A program made the translations under genes and the position numbers. Below the pieces are notes generated by a model. The model saw nothing but the letters and a program-made list of their open reading frames with translations, searched no databases and had not been told where the DNA came from. This document shows, piece after piece, positions 1 through 10,089 of a stretch of 64,000 nt of DNA. Every line of letters starts with the position of its first letter. Within the stretch, counting starts at the first letter, position 1. The stretch lies in contig CM066295.1 in the NCBI GenBank assembly GCA_033816765.1, forward strand, positions 1,798,001 through 1,862,000. Direction: 5' to 3'. Origin of the DNA: Nothopassalora personata (lineage: Eukaryota; Ascomycota; Dothideomycetes; Mycosphaerellales; Mycosphaerellaceae).

Positions 1-297
1 GCAGTCACTGCCTCATCGACCCCGAGCACTTCTACCGGCTACCAGAAGCACAACTACAGGCTGTCGGATCACAGCCCCAAAAGCTACGACGACGCGATCC
101 AAAGGGCGGTTGACGAGCAACTCTTCCGGGAACTGAATGGCACCGTCCCGCCCGAATTCCGAGACGACGGCCATAACACTGCCGCCGCGCCAGGTCTGTC
201 GGCCTTGGAGGTTGCTGAGAGCCGAGCTCAACAAGTGCTGGATGAGCAGCTTGCTACATCGACTGCTTCTTGCGTGGTGTCGAGCAAGATTAAGTAA
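1..297 (+). CDS. C-terminal end of an unrecognised protein (truncated by window edge)
   Basis: Frame 1 is open from the first base to a TAA at 295-297, giving 98 residues without an initiator, so this would be the 3' end of a gene that starts outside the window. The peptide begins with a Ser/Thr-rich stretch and continues into a polar, Ala/Glu/Gln-rich segment (ALEVAESRAQQVLDEQLA) that could be helical. No domain is recognised. A minus-strand ORF overlaps at 13-234 but has hydrophobic low-complexity content and no better support. Codon content is GC-rich like the other genes in this half of the window. Whether this is real coding is only moderately supported. Confidence 0.4.
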   Translation, partial: AVTASSTPSTSTGYQKHNYRLSDHSPKSYDDAIQRAVDEQLFRELNGTVPPEFRDDGHNTAAAPGLSALEVAESRAQQVLDEQLATSTASCVVSSKIK

Positions 298-709
298 GGC
301 GGGTCGGACGCAGAAGAAACTCGCTTCCTTAAGGGTGCCGTCAATGGAGAGGATGAGGTCGAGAGAAAGTCGAGCGAGTGAGGCGACTAGTTGGACTGAG
401 GCAGGAGCGCGAAAGTGATCGTTAGCTATCCGGATGATGGTGGAACTACTAGAAACGAAGCACGGCTTTCCGAAGGAGCAGCTTGAGTCTGAAAATGCGT
501 CGCTTAAAAGCCGTACATCAAAGCAGTCTCCGTCTCCAGGCTTTACGTCCTGAACTCACGGATGTGTCAAATAAGTAAGTGTACACAACCGCCGTCAATG
601 CTTGCTCCAAGTCCCCAGTCTCTCCCTCATTCACTCAAGCCCGTCCCTTCCTCCCTTGATGTAATCGCAGCCTAGACTGAATTGATGTCTGCAATCACTG
701 CGATCTTCG
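298..709. other. Intergenic, nothing recognised
   Basis: About 410 bp with only short ORFs in all frames. It separates the plus-strand partial gene from a minus-strand gene remnant, so it would hold both 3' ends. No repeat or RNA gene is seen. Confidence 0.5.
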
Positions 710-1660
710 TCAGTGCACGAAACCGAAGTAGGTGAGAACATCCTCATCCAACTTCAACTTTGGATCGTACTCTGGATTGGCCCGTGGGAGATTGCTGGTC
801 ATAGAGGGTGCGGCTAATGTTGTCGCCATGATGGCAGACGGGAAGAAAATGCCGAGGTGCATAGTGTACACTGATCCGATTCCTGTAGAGACTCAGTAAA
901 AGCAATCTGTACGAAGTATAATGGTTTTAAGCAGGATATATAACTTATCTCTGCGTTGGTGCTTCACTCCAGTAGGCCGGCAACACGCTCGTTTTCTGCC
1001 ACGAATTATAGGAGTGACAGCGCTGAGCGCATGTGGGAGGACTTTGATGTCGCATGTAGAACGGGCTGTAGTAGTAGTGTCACGGCGTACCAGCATCGGG
1101 TAGTGTGTCACCACCTTGGGCGACGCTAATGATTTCCAGATATACACACGCGCACCTTCCATCCTTCGTTTCGGTGGCGGCGCGGTGTCTACGTGCTCTC
1201 ATCTTCGACCGCATGCATCTTCGCCAGATCATGCACCTTGTCCATCGCCTTTGAATGATTCTCCGCCTCCAATCACTTCTCAACCTCTCCATCGGACCCC
1301 CCACCTTCGCCTCCTTCATCCTCCTATTCGCCTTCTCGACATCCCCATCACTCCGCGTGCCGAAGATGAACATCAAAGCATCTAGAGAGCCCGTGTAAAT
1401 GCTGAAGCATATCAGTTCAGACATACCCTTCCTGTGCTTGCCAAAACGAAGCCATCCCGCTACATTGAGGTCCACGACCGCGAGGGCCGCCATCAGGGGA
1501 ATGGTGATGGGTTCGTGGGATTTCGTGTATTCCCTTTGATCCGGCGAACTGTATGGAGCCAAAGACAGAGGAAGATGGCGAGTGCCAGAGAAAAGACTGC
1601 GGGTCCGCCATGGGGGTTGCATTGGCCGGGTCGGTGTCCGATCGGGGATGGGAGGCCCAT
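710..1660 (-). pseudogene. Small multi-span membrane protein, probably decayed
   Basis: On the minus strand an ATG at 1658-1660 opens MGLPSPIGHRPG and runs into a hydrophobic helix (FSLALAIFLCLWL). The reading then has to change frame to continue with PLMAALAVVDLNVAGWL and ELICFSIYTGSLDALMFIF. A last exon beginning after a ctctacag acceptor near 890 gives GIGSVYTMHLGIFFPSAIMA and a soluble tail ending YFGFVH with TGA at 710-712. That makes about four membrane segments, the usual plan of small fungal integral membrane proteins. No GT-AG intron explains the frame change near 1530, so I call it broken. Function is unknown. An unresolved intron could still rescue the frame. Confidence 0.4.
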
Positions 1661-1918
1661 TGCAACGTTTCAGGTTGCGTTGGGGAGTTTTGATGGTGAG
1701 CTGGCTTGGCGTAAGATTGCTGTGATCTTGATGGAGGTACAACTGATGGTCGGCATGGAAAATGCCAGGTTCTGCATCGTGGCCGCCTGGCAGCTATGGA
1801 TAGACATTTCGGAATTGCTGATGCCATGTTGATGTTGTGCTGAGCAGCTATATTGACCGGAGTGGAGTGCGCCCCTTGTTTCGATATCTCTTGTAGACCT
1901 TCGCTCATCTGTCGTTAC

Positions 1919-1968
1919 CTAGGTGACATCCACTTCCCGTTTACAATTCCTTTTTCCTACTCCACTCC

Positions 1969-2000
<32 letters not shown>

Positions 2001-2840
2001 GTAACCCCCAACGTATCTCCCGTCTTCAACCACTCCAGCTCTTCAGCAGTGCTGTCTCGCCCAAGACAATCATTTCTGTGCGGATACTTCCGAACCTCTC
2101 AACATGACTCTGCGCGGCCTTGAAAGCCGCTTTCATGTCGTCCAGCAGCGCCTGTTCTCCCTCCTTCTCGCATTCCTTGTGCAGCTCCTGAAGCAATTCC
2201 TACCCAAGCTCATAAGACTCTCTGTCCTCGGCCTGCATCAACGGCAAGCCGAACCATGGCTTGTGCGCTGTGGCAGTGCGGAACGAGTCGTGGAAAATGG
2301 GGTTGGGAGTCAGGGCGTAGAGGCCTCGGATGAGGGACCAGAAGATGCGGTCGTGGTGGTTGTAGACGAGGCGGAGACTAGCGGGGTCCCGGTAAATGTT
2401 GCGGGACACTTGATTGAGAAGCAGGACAAGGGAAAGGGCGGTATCTGCGCCTTTCTGTGGATCTTGCGATTGTGCGGTCCTGACTTCGTCGATGAATGGC
2501 GCAGCGATCTCGTGCCCGTGGGCGAGGTCGTCGGCGTACGGCTTCCATGGTGCTAAGGCCATCTGATCGGATCCTATGGATTGGAGCGCTGGGCTTTATT
2601 TGGGTTGCTTCTTCTTCTGAGCGACCTGCGCCTCACCATCGCTTCTTCGTGATGTCGTTGCCGCGTTTCTGGCTTGGATTGAGGCGGGACTGCTGAGGCC
2701 ATTGTGCTGTAGCACTTGACGGAGGAGAGGTAGAAGGGTAGAACGCGTGGGAGGAAGGATGTGAAGAGCATCGAGACGATACTTTGATGAAAACTTGATA
2801 CTTTGGCATACTGCTTATGATCTTTCTCCGCGAAGATCTA
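1919..2840 (-). pseudogene. DUF924-family protein, disrupted by a stop and a frameshift
   Basis: The minus strand encodes the DUF924 core: an ALSLVLLLNQVSRNIYRD block at about 2370-2430, then a WFGLPLMQAEDRESYELG block ending at an in-frame TAG at 2200-2202. Downstream of the stop the frame stays recognisable (ELLQELHKECEKEGEQALLD and a HVERF motif). It then shifts by one base near 2090 into KYPHRND and GRDSTAEELEWLKTGD, which match the family C-terminal pattern, and ends in ten CAG-encoded glutamines. The stop is CAG to TAG, a CpA to TpA change as produced by RIP. A 63-bp GT-AG intron fits just before the core (near 2566-2628), but the N-terminal part of the family is not found. DUF924 proteins have no established role. 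Confidence 0.75.
1970..1999. repeat. (CTG)10 trinucleotide repeat
   Basis: Ten uninterrupted CTG units on the plus strand. On the minus strand they read as ten glutamine codons in the frame of the DUF924 remnant, so the repeat lies at or near the former C-terminus. Confidence 0.9.
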
Positions 2841-3200
2841 GCCATCGACGTTCTGTTCACGGCCTTGTCGATCGATAAGACGTCTCGTGCAGTCGTGTTG
2901 TTGGTCAGATAGAACGGTGCTATTGGACATTGTACACTGCAGAGCCAAACCTTTCTCCGATTCCAGACGTCACAGAACCCGATCCGAGCACGACATCTCG
3001 CTCTTTCGGGGTGTTGCATGAATAATCATCACCTCGTTTGCCGCACTGCACAGTAAGCCATACATCGACACGGCGCCGACGGAGCTCATGTTGTTCCCCC
3101 GAGGCAAGTACTACTCTCTCGTCGATTTATAGACACTTCTCCTTGCCTATCCTTCCTCCTCCCATCAACCTATTCTGCCTATCTGGGCTCATCACACACC
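2841..3200. other. Intergenic, upstream region of the flavin monooxygenase
   Basis: About 360 bp between the start of the minus-strand DUF924 remnant and the ATG at 3201. A pyrimidine-rich tract (about 3140-3178) directly precedes the ATG, common near fungal transcription starts, and an ATTTATA lies near 3124. No further gene is seen. Confidence 0.4.
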
Positions 3201-4535
3201 ATGTCAAATCGCAAACCCATCCTCATATCCGGGGGAGGCCTCGCCTCGCTATTGTTTGCAAGATCACTCCTTCGCTCCAAGATCCCATTCATAGTGTTTG
3301 AACGGGACCAGTCTATTTCCTTCCGCGCCCAGGGGTACCGCCTCCGCCTCAGTAAGGAAGGACTCGATGCCATTGAAGAAGTTCTCGGGCCAGAACCTGA
3401 AGGTTAGTATGAACGGCGAAGCTTACATTGTGTACTACTTGATGTTAACACACTCGTTCTCTGCAGGCTTCCCTAAATTTTGGGACCGCTGCGGCAAAAC
3501 CGGAGGCTCAAAAGGCTTCGCTGGAATCGATGCCAAGACAGGCGAAGACATTCCTGAATCTGGCAGACCTGATCCGAACGCTACGAAACCATCTGGGAAA
3601 GAAGTGCTCCAAAGTCGTGATGGCAAGACGATTGGAATCTCTCGGGGCGACATGAGAGCTCTCTTCCTCGAAGGTTGTGAGGAGTACGTGCAATGGGGCC
3701 ACCAAGTGACTGGCTACGAGCTCACTCCATCCGGTGTGAAAGCAGTCTTCCAAGACGGGACGAAATCAGTCGAGGGAGACATGCTAGTCGGCGGCGAGGG
3801 AATCTACTCTCAAGTCGCGAAGCAAGTAAGTCAAGGAAAGATTAAGACCTACGACACAGGAGCCCGCGGAATTCACGGTCAAGCGCCAACCACAGCGTTC
3901 AAAGATCTCGGCGAGGGAGTCTGGCGCGTCGTGGACGATTCTCGCCCTAACGGTCGTGTCTTTGTCATTACCAACGTTCGACCTGGCGATATGGATGATC
4001 CGAACATGCAGTTCGGATGGACGATGGGAGGGCAGCCTGGTGTGATCAAGCCGCCCAATAACGATTTCGCCATCCTCGGCAAGCCGGCTGCAGACATCGC
4101 AAAGGACCTCACGAAGGACTGGCACCCTCGGCTCAAGCCATTGTTTGAAAACATGGACGAGCAGAACGCTGCGTTCTGGAAAATCACCTGCTCCAGCCCT
4201 TCTGGTGTGCCCCAGTGGAAGAATGAGCCGAGAGTCACGGTGATTGGAGATGCTGCGCACAGCATGACTCCCGCAGGTAAGTCAACCGGCTAACCATCAC
4301 TCTGAGTCTCTGACATTCTTTTGCAGGCGGGATCGGTGCGAATACTGCCGTACGAGACTCTGCTTTGCTTGGGCGGCTCTTGGCGGAGGCGGGCGGGTGG
4401 ACGGACGGGATCACGGAGGCGTATGAGAGTGAGATGAGGGTATATGGGAGTGAGGCTGTGAAGACTAGTTATGGGATGGCGACGAGTCAGTTTGGCGTGC
4501 AGATTGAGGAGGGGGTTTCGCCGACCGTGGGATGA
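3201..4535 (+). CDS. FAD-dependent monooxygenase, group A
   Basis: Three exons, 3201-3402, 3467-4276 and 4327-4535, joined by GT-AG introns of 64 and 50 bp, give 406 residues. The N-terminus has the dinucleotide-binding fold (LISGGGLASLLFARSLL, residues about 8-24), followed by FERD, the acidic end of the second strand. The second FAD motif is EGDMLVGGEGIYSQV near residue 178, a variant of the usual D-G pattern with GGEG instead of GADG. The GDAAH motif near residue 327 is followed by GGIGANTAVRDSALLGRLL, which contacts FAD. Such enzymes hydroxylate or epoxidise small aromatic or polyketide substrates using NAD(P)H and O2. The substrate cannot be read here. Intact frame and clean splice sites indicate a live gene. 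An AflR-type regulator remnant 6 kb away suggests a former metabolite cluster. Confidence 0.9.
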
Positions 4536-4683
4536 GTATGTTTAGAGTAAGGTTTGGGTGGAGTAGGGGGGTGGAGGTATTTCGATGCTCTCAGACGTTG
4601 GCGGAATGGTGGATTACGATAGAGGTGACGTGTTCCTGCTCGTGACCCGACAGGAAGACCCACGTATATGCTGGCAAAGGAGA

Positions 4684-4736
4684 GTATACGTGCAGTAGAC
4701 AGCACGTATACGTGCAGTAGACAGCACGTATACGTG
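4684..4736. repeat. 22-bp tandem repeat carrying a palindrome
   Basis: Two full units beginning GTATACGTGCAGTAGACAGC and a partial third unit. At each junction the sequence CACGTATACGTG is a perfect 12-bp palindrome with an ACGT core, as in many bHLH or bZIP binding sites. Confidence 0.85.
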
Positions 4737-5296
4737 TCCCAAAAACCTCCTTCCCAACCTCCTTCTCCCCATGAAAAATACTCAACCCTTTCGAAACACA
4801 CGGAAAGCAAAAAGGAAATTCGGATTTGATAAGTGCCTACGGGATGCAGTGTGTTCCAGAAGACGAGTCCACTCGGGCGGCTCGCTGATGGTTGTTTCAT
4901 TGCGTAAAGATATGTCGCCGATATCGACTGCTGTAGAGACGATTCTTCAGCGCTGCTTACTGCCACGTGGTGGGCGGGGCGGTTGTGGCGCAGCGGGGCC
5001 AGTGTCTTGAATTAAATAGGTGTTCACTCTGTGTTACGGGAGGTGTGCAGCCTCGGACTTGGTGGACAGCAAGGCAGGCAGTATTATCACGTTTGCGATG
5101 TATGTGGAGATTTGTATGACAGATAGACTTTCTGTTCCGTTGCTGTCAAGAGTTCAAAGGTCCAACTTGGGGTTTGACAGGGCCAACGGCTGAGCGCGAT
5201 GCCTGATCCGGGGAAGTACAGTAGATGTGTACTAGACTTACAGCGGCTGTGAACGGGTTTAATTTAGTTGGTTAGAAGTAGTTGGTTAGGGATTAC

Positions 5297-5381
5297 ACAC
5301 TCACTTACTCACTTACTCACTCACTCACTCACTCCCTCACTCCCTCACTCCCTCACTCCCTCACTCCCTCACTCCCTCACC
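5297..5381. repeat. CACT / CCCTCACT microsatellite
   Basis: Pure pyrimidine-adenine tandem array, first CACT-type units with TTACT variants, then six or more CCCTCACT units. It produces overlapping low-complexity ORFs that are not genes. Confidence 0.9.
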
Positions 5382-5649
5382 ACCCCAAACACCCTCTGTC
5401 TCACTACCTACAGTACACTTCACTGTGTTCCCGGAATCTCCTCCCACCTCCGAACGTCGAAACGTTTCGTCCGCTCCTGCCAGGGACCATCGGGAAATTT
5501 GGCACCACGAGGATAAGCCGACTTGGCCGACATTGCGACGTTCATCACAGAACAATTCTTGTCCTCTGTACTCGCACAACAACATTCGTTCTGGCGAGAG
5601 CACGAGGCACATACACACTGCAGTGCGGAGACGGTGGGAAGACGGACAT

Positions 5650-7361
5650 ATGCTTCCCTCATATGTGTCGTCGGCCCAGCAGGGGAAGAAGATGAACCGG
5701 CACGCATACGCGGCCAATGGCCACCAGAAGGGAGGGAGCGGTGCATATCCCATGGGCAGCGACCGCACGGGCAGCTTCAGCATACGTCCGGACAAGTATG
5801 AAAAGTAAGTCTCGTGTCCCGCATGTGCCCATGAGGCGCGGCATCAGATGCACAGCGATGCACAAGCATCAGCTCCTTACATTATTCATCCGTCAGAAGG
5901 TCTGCCTCGACATGACCCACACTGACCCTCATCACCGCAGATACCAACCGCGATCACAACGAACCAGGCTACTCCGGCGGCGGAATATGCTCCTGCGCCT
6001 GTTCGGCGTCATCTTCCTGGTCCTCTTCTCCCTAATGTACTTCTTCGACGCATTGCGACCCTGCGGCCTCCTTACACTCGTCGGCCTCGGCAGTCTCGCA
6101 GGCTGCACCACCGGCGACGAGTTCAACATCGAAACAGTCCGATACTACGATCTCGCCCACGTCGGAGGCACCTCCCGTGGGTGGGAACGAGAAGAGCGCA
6201 TCCTCCTTTGCGCGCCGCTCAGAGATGCCGCACCTCATCTGCCCATGTTCTTCTCGCATCTCCGAAACCTGACATATCCGCACCACCTCATCGACCTGGC
6301 GTTCCTGGTGGGAGACAGCAAGGACGACACCCTGCCCCTCTTATCCGATCTCCTAGCTGGGCTGCAGGCAAGCGTGACGGAGAACCCAAAGATGCCATAC
6401 GGCGAGATCAGTGTGATCGAGAAAGATTTCGGACAGAAGGTCGAACAAGATGTGGAGAGTCGGCACGGGTTTGCCGCCCAGGCATCGAGAAGAAAGAGCA
6501 TGGCGCAAGCAAGAAACTGGCTGCTGACTGCGGCGCTGAGGCCAACACATAGTTGGGTGTATTGGAGGGACGTGGATGTGGAGACGGCGCCATTTACGAT
6601 TTTGGAAGATCTGATGAGGCACAACAAGGACGTGATAGTACCAAGTACGTATGGGGGACACGCTGCAGGACTGTACTTGGGCAAGCGCTAACCACAAGGG
6701 CAGACGTGTGGAGACCTCTACCCGACTGGCTCGGCGGGGAACAACCGTACGATTTGAACAGCTGGCAAGAGTCCGACACTGCTCTGGCTCTGGCCGAAAC
6801 GCTGGACGAGGACGCCGTCATTGTGGAAGGGTACGCAGAGTACGCGACCTGGCGACCGCATTTGGCGTACCTCCGCGACCCATATGGCGACCCGGACATG
6901 GAGATGGAGATCGATGGTGTCGGCGGTGTCAGTATCCTAGCGAAGGCCAAGGTGTTCCGTAGTGGTGTGCACTTCCCAGCTTTCAGCTTCGAGAAGCACG
7001 CCGAGACCGAAGGATTCGGCAAGGTAAGAGAGGTTGCAGTGGAGGATCATCATGCGCTAACATCAACGCCCACCAGATGGCGAAACGAATGAAGTTCTCC
7101 GTTGTCGGACTGCCCCATTACACGGTTTGGCATCTGTACGAACCTAGCGTGGACGATATCCGACGTATGGAAGAAATGGAGCAGGAACGAAGAGACCGCG
7201 AGCAAGAAGATAAGGAGAAGCAAGACCGCAAGAAGAAATTAGAAGACACCTTCGAAGAGCGCGCATCGCAGTGGGAGAAAGACAAGGAGGCGATGAGAGA
7301 CAGCTCCAAGAAAGAAGCAGTCGATAAGCAAAAGGAGCAGAAGAAGGCGGCTGACGTATAA
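5650..7361 (+). CDS. ANP1: ANP1/MNN9-family alpha-mannosyltransferase (GT62)
   Basis: Four exons (5650-5804, 5941-6644, 6704-7023, 7077-7361) with GT-AG introns of 136, 59 and 53 bp encode 487 residues. A short basic cytosolic N-terminus (about 65 residues) precedes one signal-anchor helix (LLRLFGVIFLVLFSLMYFF), giving the type II Golgi topology of the family. The lumenal domain shows EERILLCAPLRDAAPHLP, MAQARNWLL and the divalent-metal motif YWRDVDVE near residue 260, then PNVWRPLPDW across intron 2. Later blocks are DGVGGVSILAKAKVFRSG and HYTVWHLYEP. The last 65 residues are a highly charged Glu/Lys/Gln coiled-coil tail. In yeast Anp1 is part of the M-Pol II complex, which extends the alpha-1,6-mannan backbone of N-glycans. 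The family call is firm. ANP1 rather than the MNN9 or VAN1 paralogue is the best fit. Confidence 0.9.
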
Positions 7362-8874
7362 GTGCATGCATTACCATTGAGGAGCAACAGGACTTGATGT
7401 GCGCATACAGTTGTGTGAAGAGAGGCAGTGTTGACACAAGACCCGTTGGGCGTGAGCAGAGGTAAGCAATTTGCTGACGCGTTCTCGCTGCAATAGCAGT
7501 GATGCGGGCGTAGAGCAGAGCAAAAGCAAAACACGCTTCGTCGACCCATTGGAGGAGATTCCCGAAGTAGGTGCCGACAAGCAACAACCAAAGCAGCAAC
7601 AGAAGCTTGATCATCAAGGCAAGCTCAGACCTGAAGCGGCGGGCAGGCCTCAGTAGCAAGACACCAAAGCGCAATCGAAGAAAGTCAACGAAGCCCAGAA
7701 AGCCAACAATGCCAAAGCGAAAGTCGAAGCTCAAAAGCCGGCACAGCACAAGGCAGGCTAGATATGACAGCTGTCTTGATTTTGACCGTTCCTGTTGCGG
7801 ACACGCCACGACCACGAACCGAGCGGAGGCGACTTTGAGTCGACCTCATAGCCGATGTGTGGATCACCAATCTGCATCACGCGATCCAAAAGCCATCTGC
7901 ATTTGTTCTGACTATTGGGCGTTCCGCTATCTAGGGAAGTGACATCCTGAGAGTCGACAGGCCTTCCACGCCGATGAAGACGCCGCAACAACGAGTCCGA
8001 GAACGCCGCGAACAAGCGGCTGCATGATGAGTTTCTGCAAGCACGACTTTGAGGCACGCAGCTTCGACAAGGTTGCTACGAAGACGAACACGCAGCAAGC
8101 CACCGTCTGCGCGGCGCCCTTCAATGTCCAAGAACACGACGGTACACATTAACACGGGCGAACAAGGCGTTACTGGGCCCATCATGAAGATTGACTGGAG
8201 TTGCAAGGAATTGTACTGGTAACATTGGGCGCATTGTCATCATAGGCGCAAGGACAGTGGCGCCTAAGTCGCGCAGGCATAGAAGGCGCATGAAGGCGGG
8301 AGGGCGTCAACCCTTGAGGCGAAGCATTGGCTGATCAGGCACAGAGCATATCATCAAATGAAACTGCATAGGAACGGATCATTCATCGCAACCCTATAAC
8401 TATCTCGCACTAAAAGATCACAACCCGCCGACTTTTCCAGATCCGATTCACCGCCGATGAGTTTGAGCAAGTGATGAGATGAAGATCGTCCCCTCTCGGC
8501 GCATTGTAGCAGCCTGCGTGCACCGTCTGCTGGTGTAAAAGACGCATTTCAGACTTTTTTTGGTCTCGTCCGCGGACGCGTAGCGTCGGCCTCTCAGCCT
8601 GAAACCCTGCGACGCTGGGTCTTGGCACTCCGAGATGTGCTCCGTCCTCCGGAGGCGCACGGTTGGCGTAGTGAAGCGCAACCCCTTCTATTGTTCATTC
8701 GATGCAGTGCTGCAGAGTTGTTGTACAGTTACATGTTGCCTCCTTGTCATACTGATTCCTCTGCTTCTGCAGTCGGCTTTCATTCCTTGCGGTGGTACTT
8801 GGCAGGCTCGACAGCTGCATCGTTTGACCAGAAGCTACAGCGTACCGCAGCAGAGGCTCGCCATACCTATCAGA
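7362..8874. other. Intergenic with a degenerate Gln/Lys-rich reading frame
   Basis: About 1.5 kb. From about 7468 to 7759 one frame reads a polar peptide (SKSKTRFVDPLEEIPEVGAD, then Gln-rich), is cut by TAG directly after a CAG (Gln) codon at about 7656, and continues in the same frame for 33 more Lys/Gln/Ala-rich residues to a TAG. It looks like a former coding exon, possibly an old tail of the upstream gene, with a CAG to TAG change. The remainder (7800-8870) shows only short ORFs. Confidence 0.35.
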
Positions 8875-10028
8875 ATGACAACATGTCCTCCGCCGTCATC
8901 TCCACCGGCGGCTCAGCCCAGCCGCCTCTCGCAAACGGACCTCCCTATGTTCCTCACAAACGCTACACCAGATCAGCATTGCAATGTTCATCAGGATATT
9001 TCTCCCTCGGCGGTGGTTTTGTTTCTTTATATCCTGAGTGAAGTTTCCCGTCAGTTTTCTGTTTGGGCCAATCGCAGGAGGGGTTCATAAGTTTTTGATG
9101 AATTGGGCTATATTTGGGTGGCGAGGAAGGTGAGTTGTTCCTTAGGGGGAGGAGGAGAGGAGGGTTAGACAGATGAGAGGGGCGAGTGAGGAAGGGAGGG
9201 TGCTGACGCGAGTGCAGGGTGACGTTGGTTCTGACCATTGCGTGGGCTTGTAGGCCGGAAAATCGGAGTGTTGCTTGCGCTGGCGGCGACGATCTTTGTG
9301 TTGCTTGCAGTTCTGACCACTTAAGATCCTATTCTTGGCGCTCGAATGGCAACAAGGAACTAATAGTCGATCACAGCTATATCGTTGTCCTGCTCATGAG
9401 CATTCGGCTCTTCCGCGTTCGTCAACCCCGTCTAGGTTGGAACCCCATTCTCACCAAGATTCTGAATAAAATTAATTACTTCGTCCTCCTCCTGGTGGTC
9501 CTGGTTGTGGTTTCTTCGGCATAGTCTCAGGATAAACCCGCGAACCAACACGTCCAAAAGCCGCTCTATGGAGCAAAACCCCGGAGTCCTCTAGAATTTT
9601 CCTCCTCACCCTGATCGCCGCAGCCTTCTATCTCCTAGCCCTCTTCTCACCCAAACCCACAACCGGCGACGTCCCACCCGAAAACTTCGGCACAGGCTCC
9701 ATGAAAGCGGGACTCATCATCCTTAGCATCGTAATCTTCTTCACAAACTTCATCGCTACATTTCGTTTCTGCTTGGGCTCCAGGACGACTGCTTCCGAAT
9801 CCGGCCTGGTATGATTCTCGGGCGGCGTTGTATATCATGGAGTTGGGGTTTGAGCTTACGATTACTTATATCTTGATATTCGCGAGGCTCAATAGAAGGT
9901 TCTGGGTTCCTAATGGGAGCCGTAGGCTGGGGGATTATTCGGCTATTGATGTTGAGAGTTGTAAGGATAGGTGGCACGTGGAGAAGAGGGAGAGGGAGAG
10001 GGAGAGTATACTTCTCGCTTGCATGTGA
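8875..10028 (+). pseudogene. DUF3112-like integral membrane protein, heavily frameshifted
   Basis: Starting at ATG 8875 (MTTCPPPSSPP) the sequence follows the plan of fungal DUF3112 proteins, but only by changing frame several times. The pieces are SPSAVVLFLYILSEVSRQF..WANRRRG; HKFLMNWAIFGW after a one-base shift near 9087; VTLVLTIAWACRPENRSV; LALAATIFVLLAVL in another frame; RQPRLGWNPILTKILNKIN with a hydrophobic helix; FRRIFLLTLIAAAFYLLALF-type helix; SMKAGLIILSIVIFFTNF; and WYDSRAALYIMELGFEL with NRRFWVPNG near the end. One GT-AG intron fits at 9130-9217. At least four frame changes and an in-frame stop mean it is not functional. The family is a predicted seven-helix membrane protein of unknown role. 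Confidence 0.7.
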
Positions 10029-10089
10029 CACGGCACAGAATCGGAGAGGTACATATGAGGAACGCTGTCTGCAAGCTTGCCGCAATCCC

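Larger units (their letters stand above)
4536..5649. other. Intergenic with two simple repeats
   Basis: About 1.1 kb between the monooxygenase and the ANP1-family gene. It contains a 22-bp palindromic tandem repeat (4684-4736) and a CACT/CCCT microsatellite (5297-5381), listed separately. ORFs across the microsatellite are products of its tandem sequence. The 3' half must hold the promoter of the downstream gene. Confidence 0.5.

Noticed and set aside
1853..2123. Plus-strand ORFs with poly-Leu or poly-Cys stretches
   Set aside because: Produced by the (CTG)10 repeat; the conserved DUF924 signal is on the other strand.
2104..2556. 150-codon plus-strand ORF
   Set aside because: Antisense to the DUF924 core, which has clear family motifs on the minus strand.
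5268..5695. Overlapping ORFs rich in LTHSLT repeats
   Set aside because: Translation of the CACT microsatellite; no codon or motif support.
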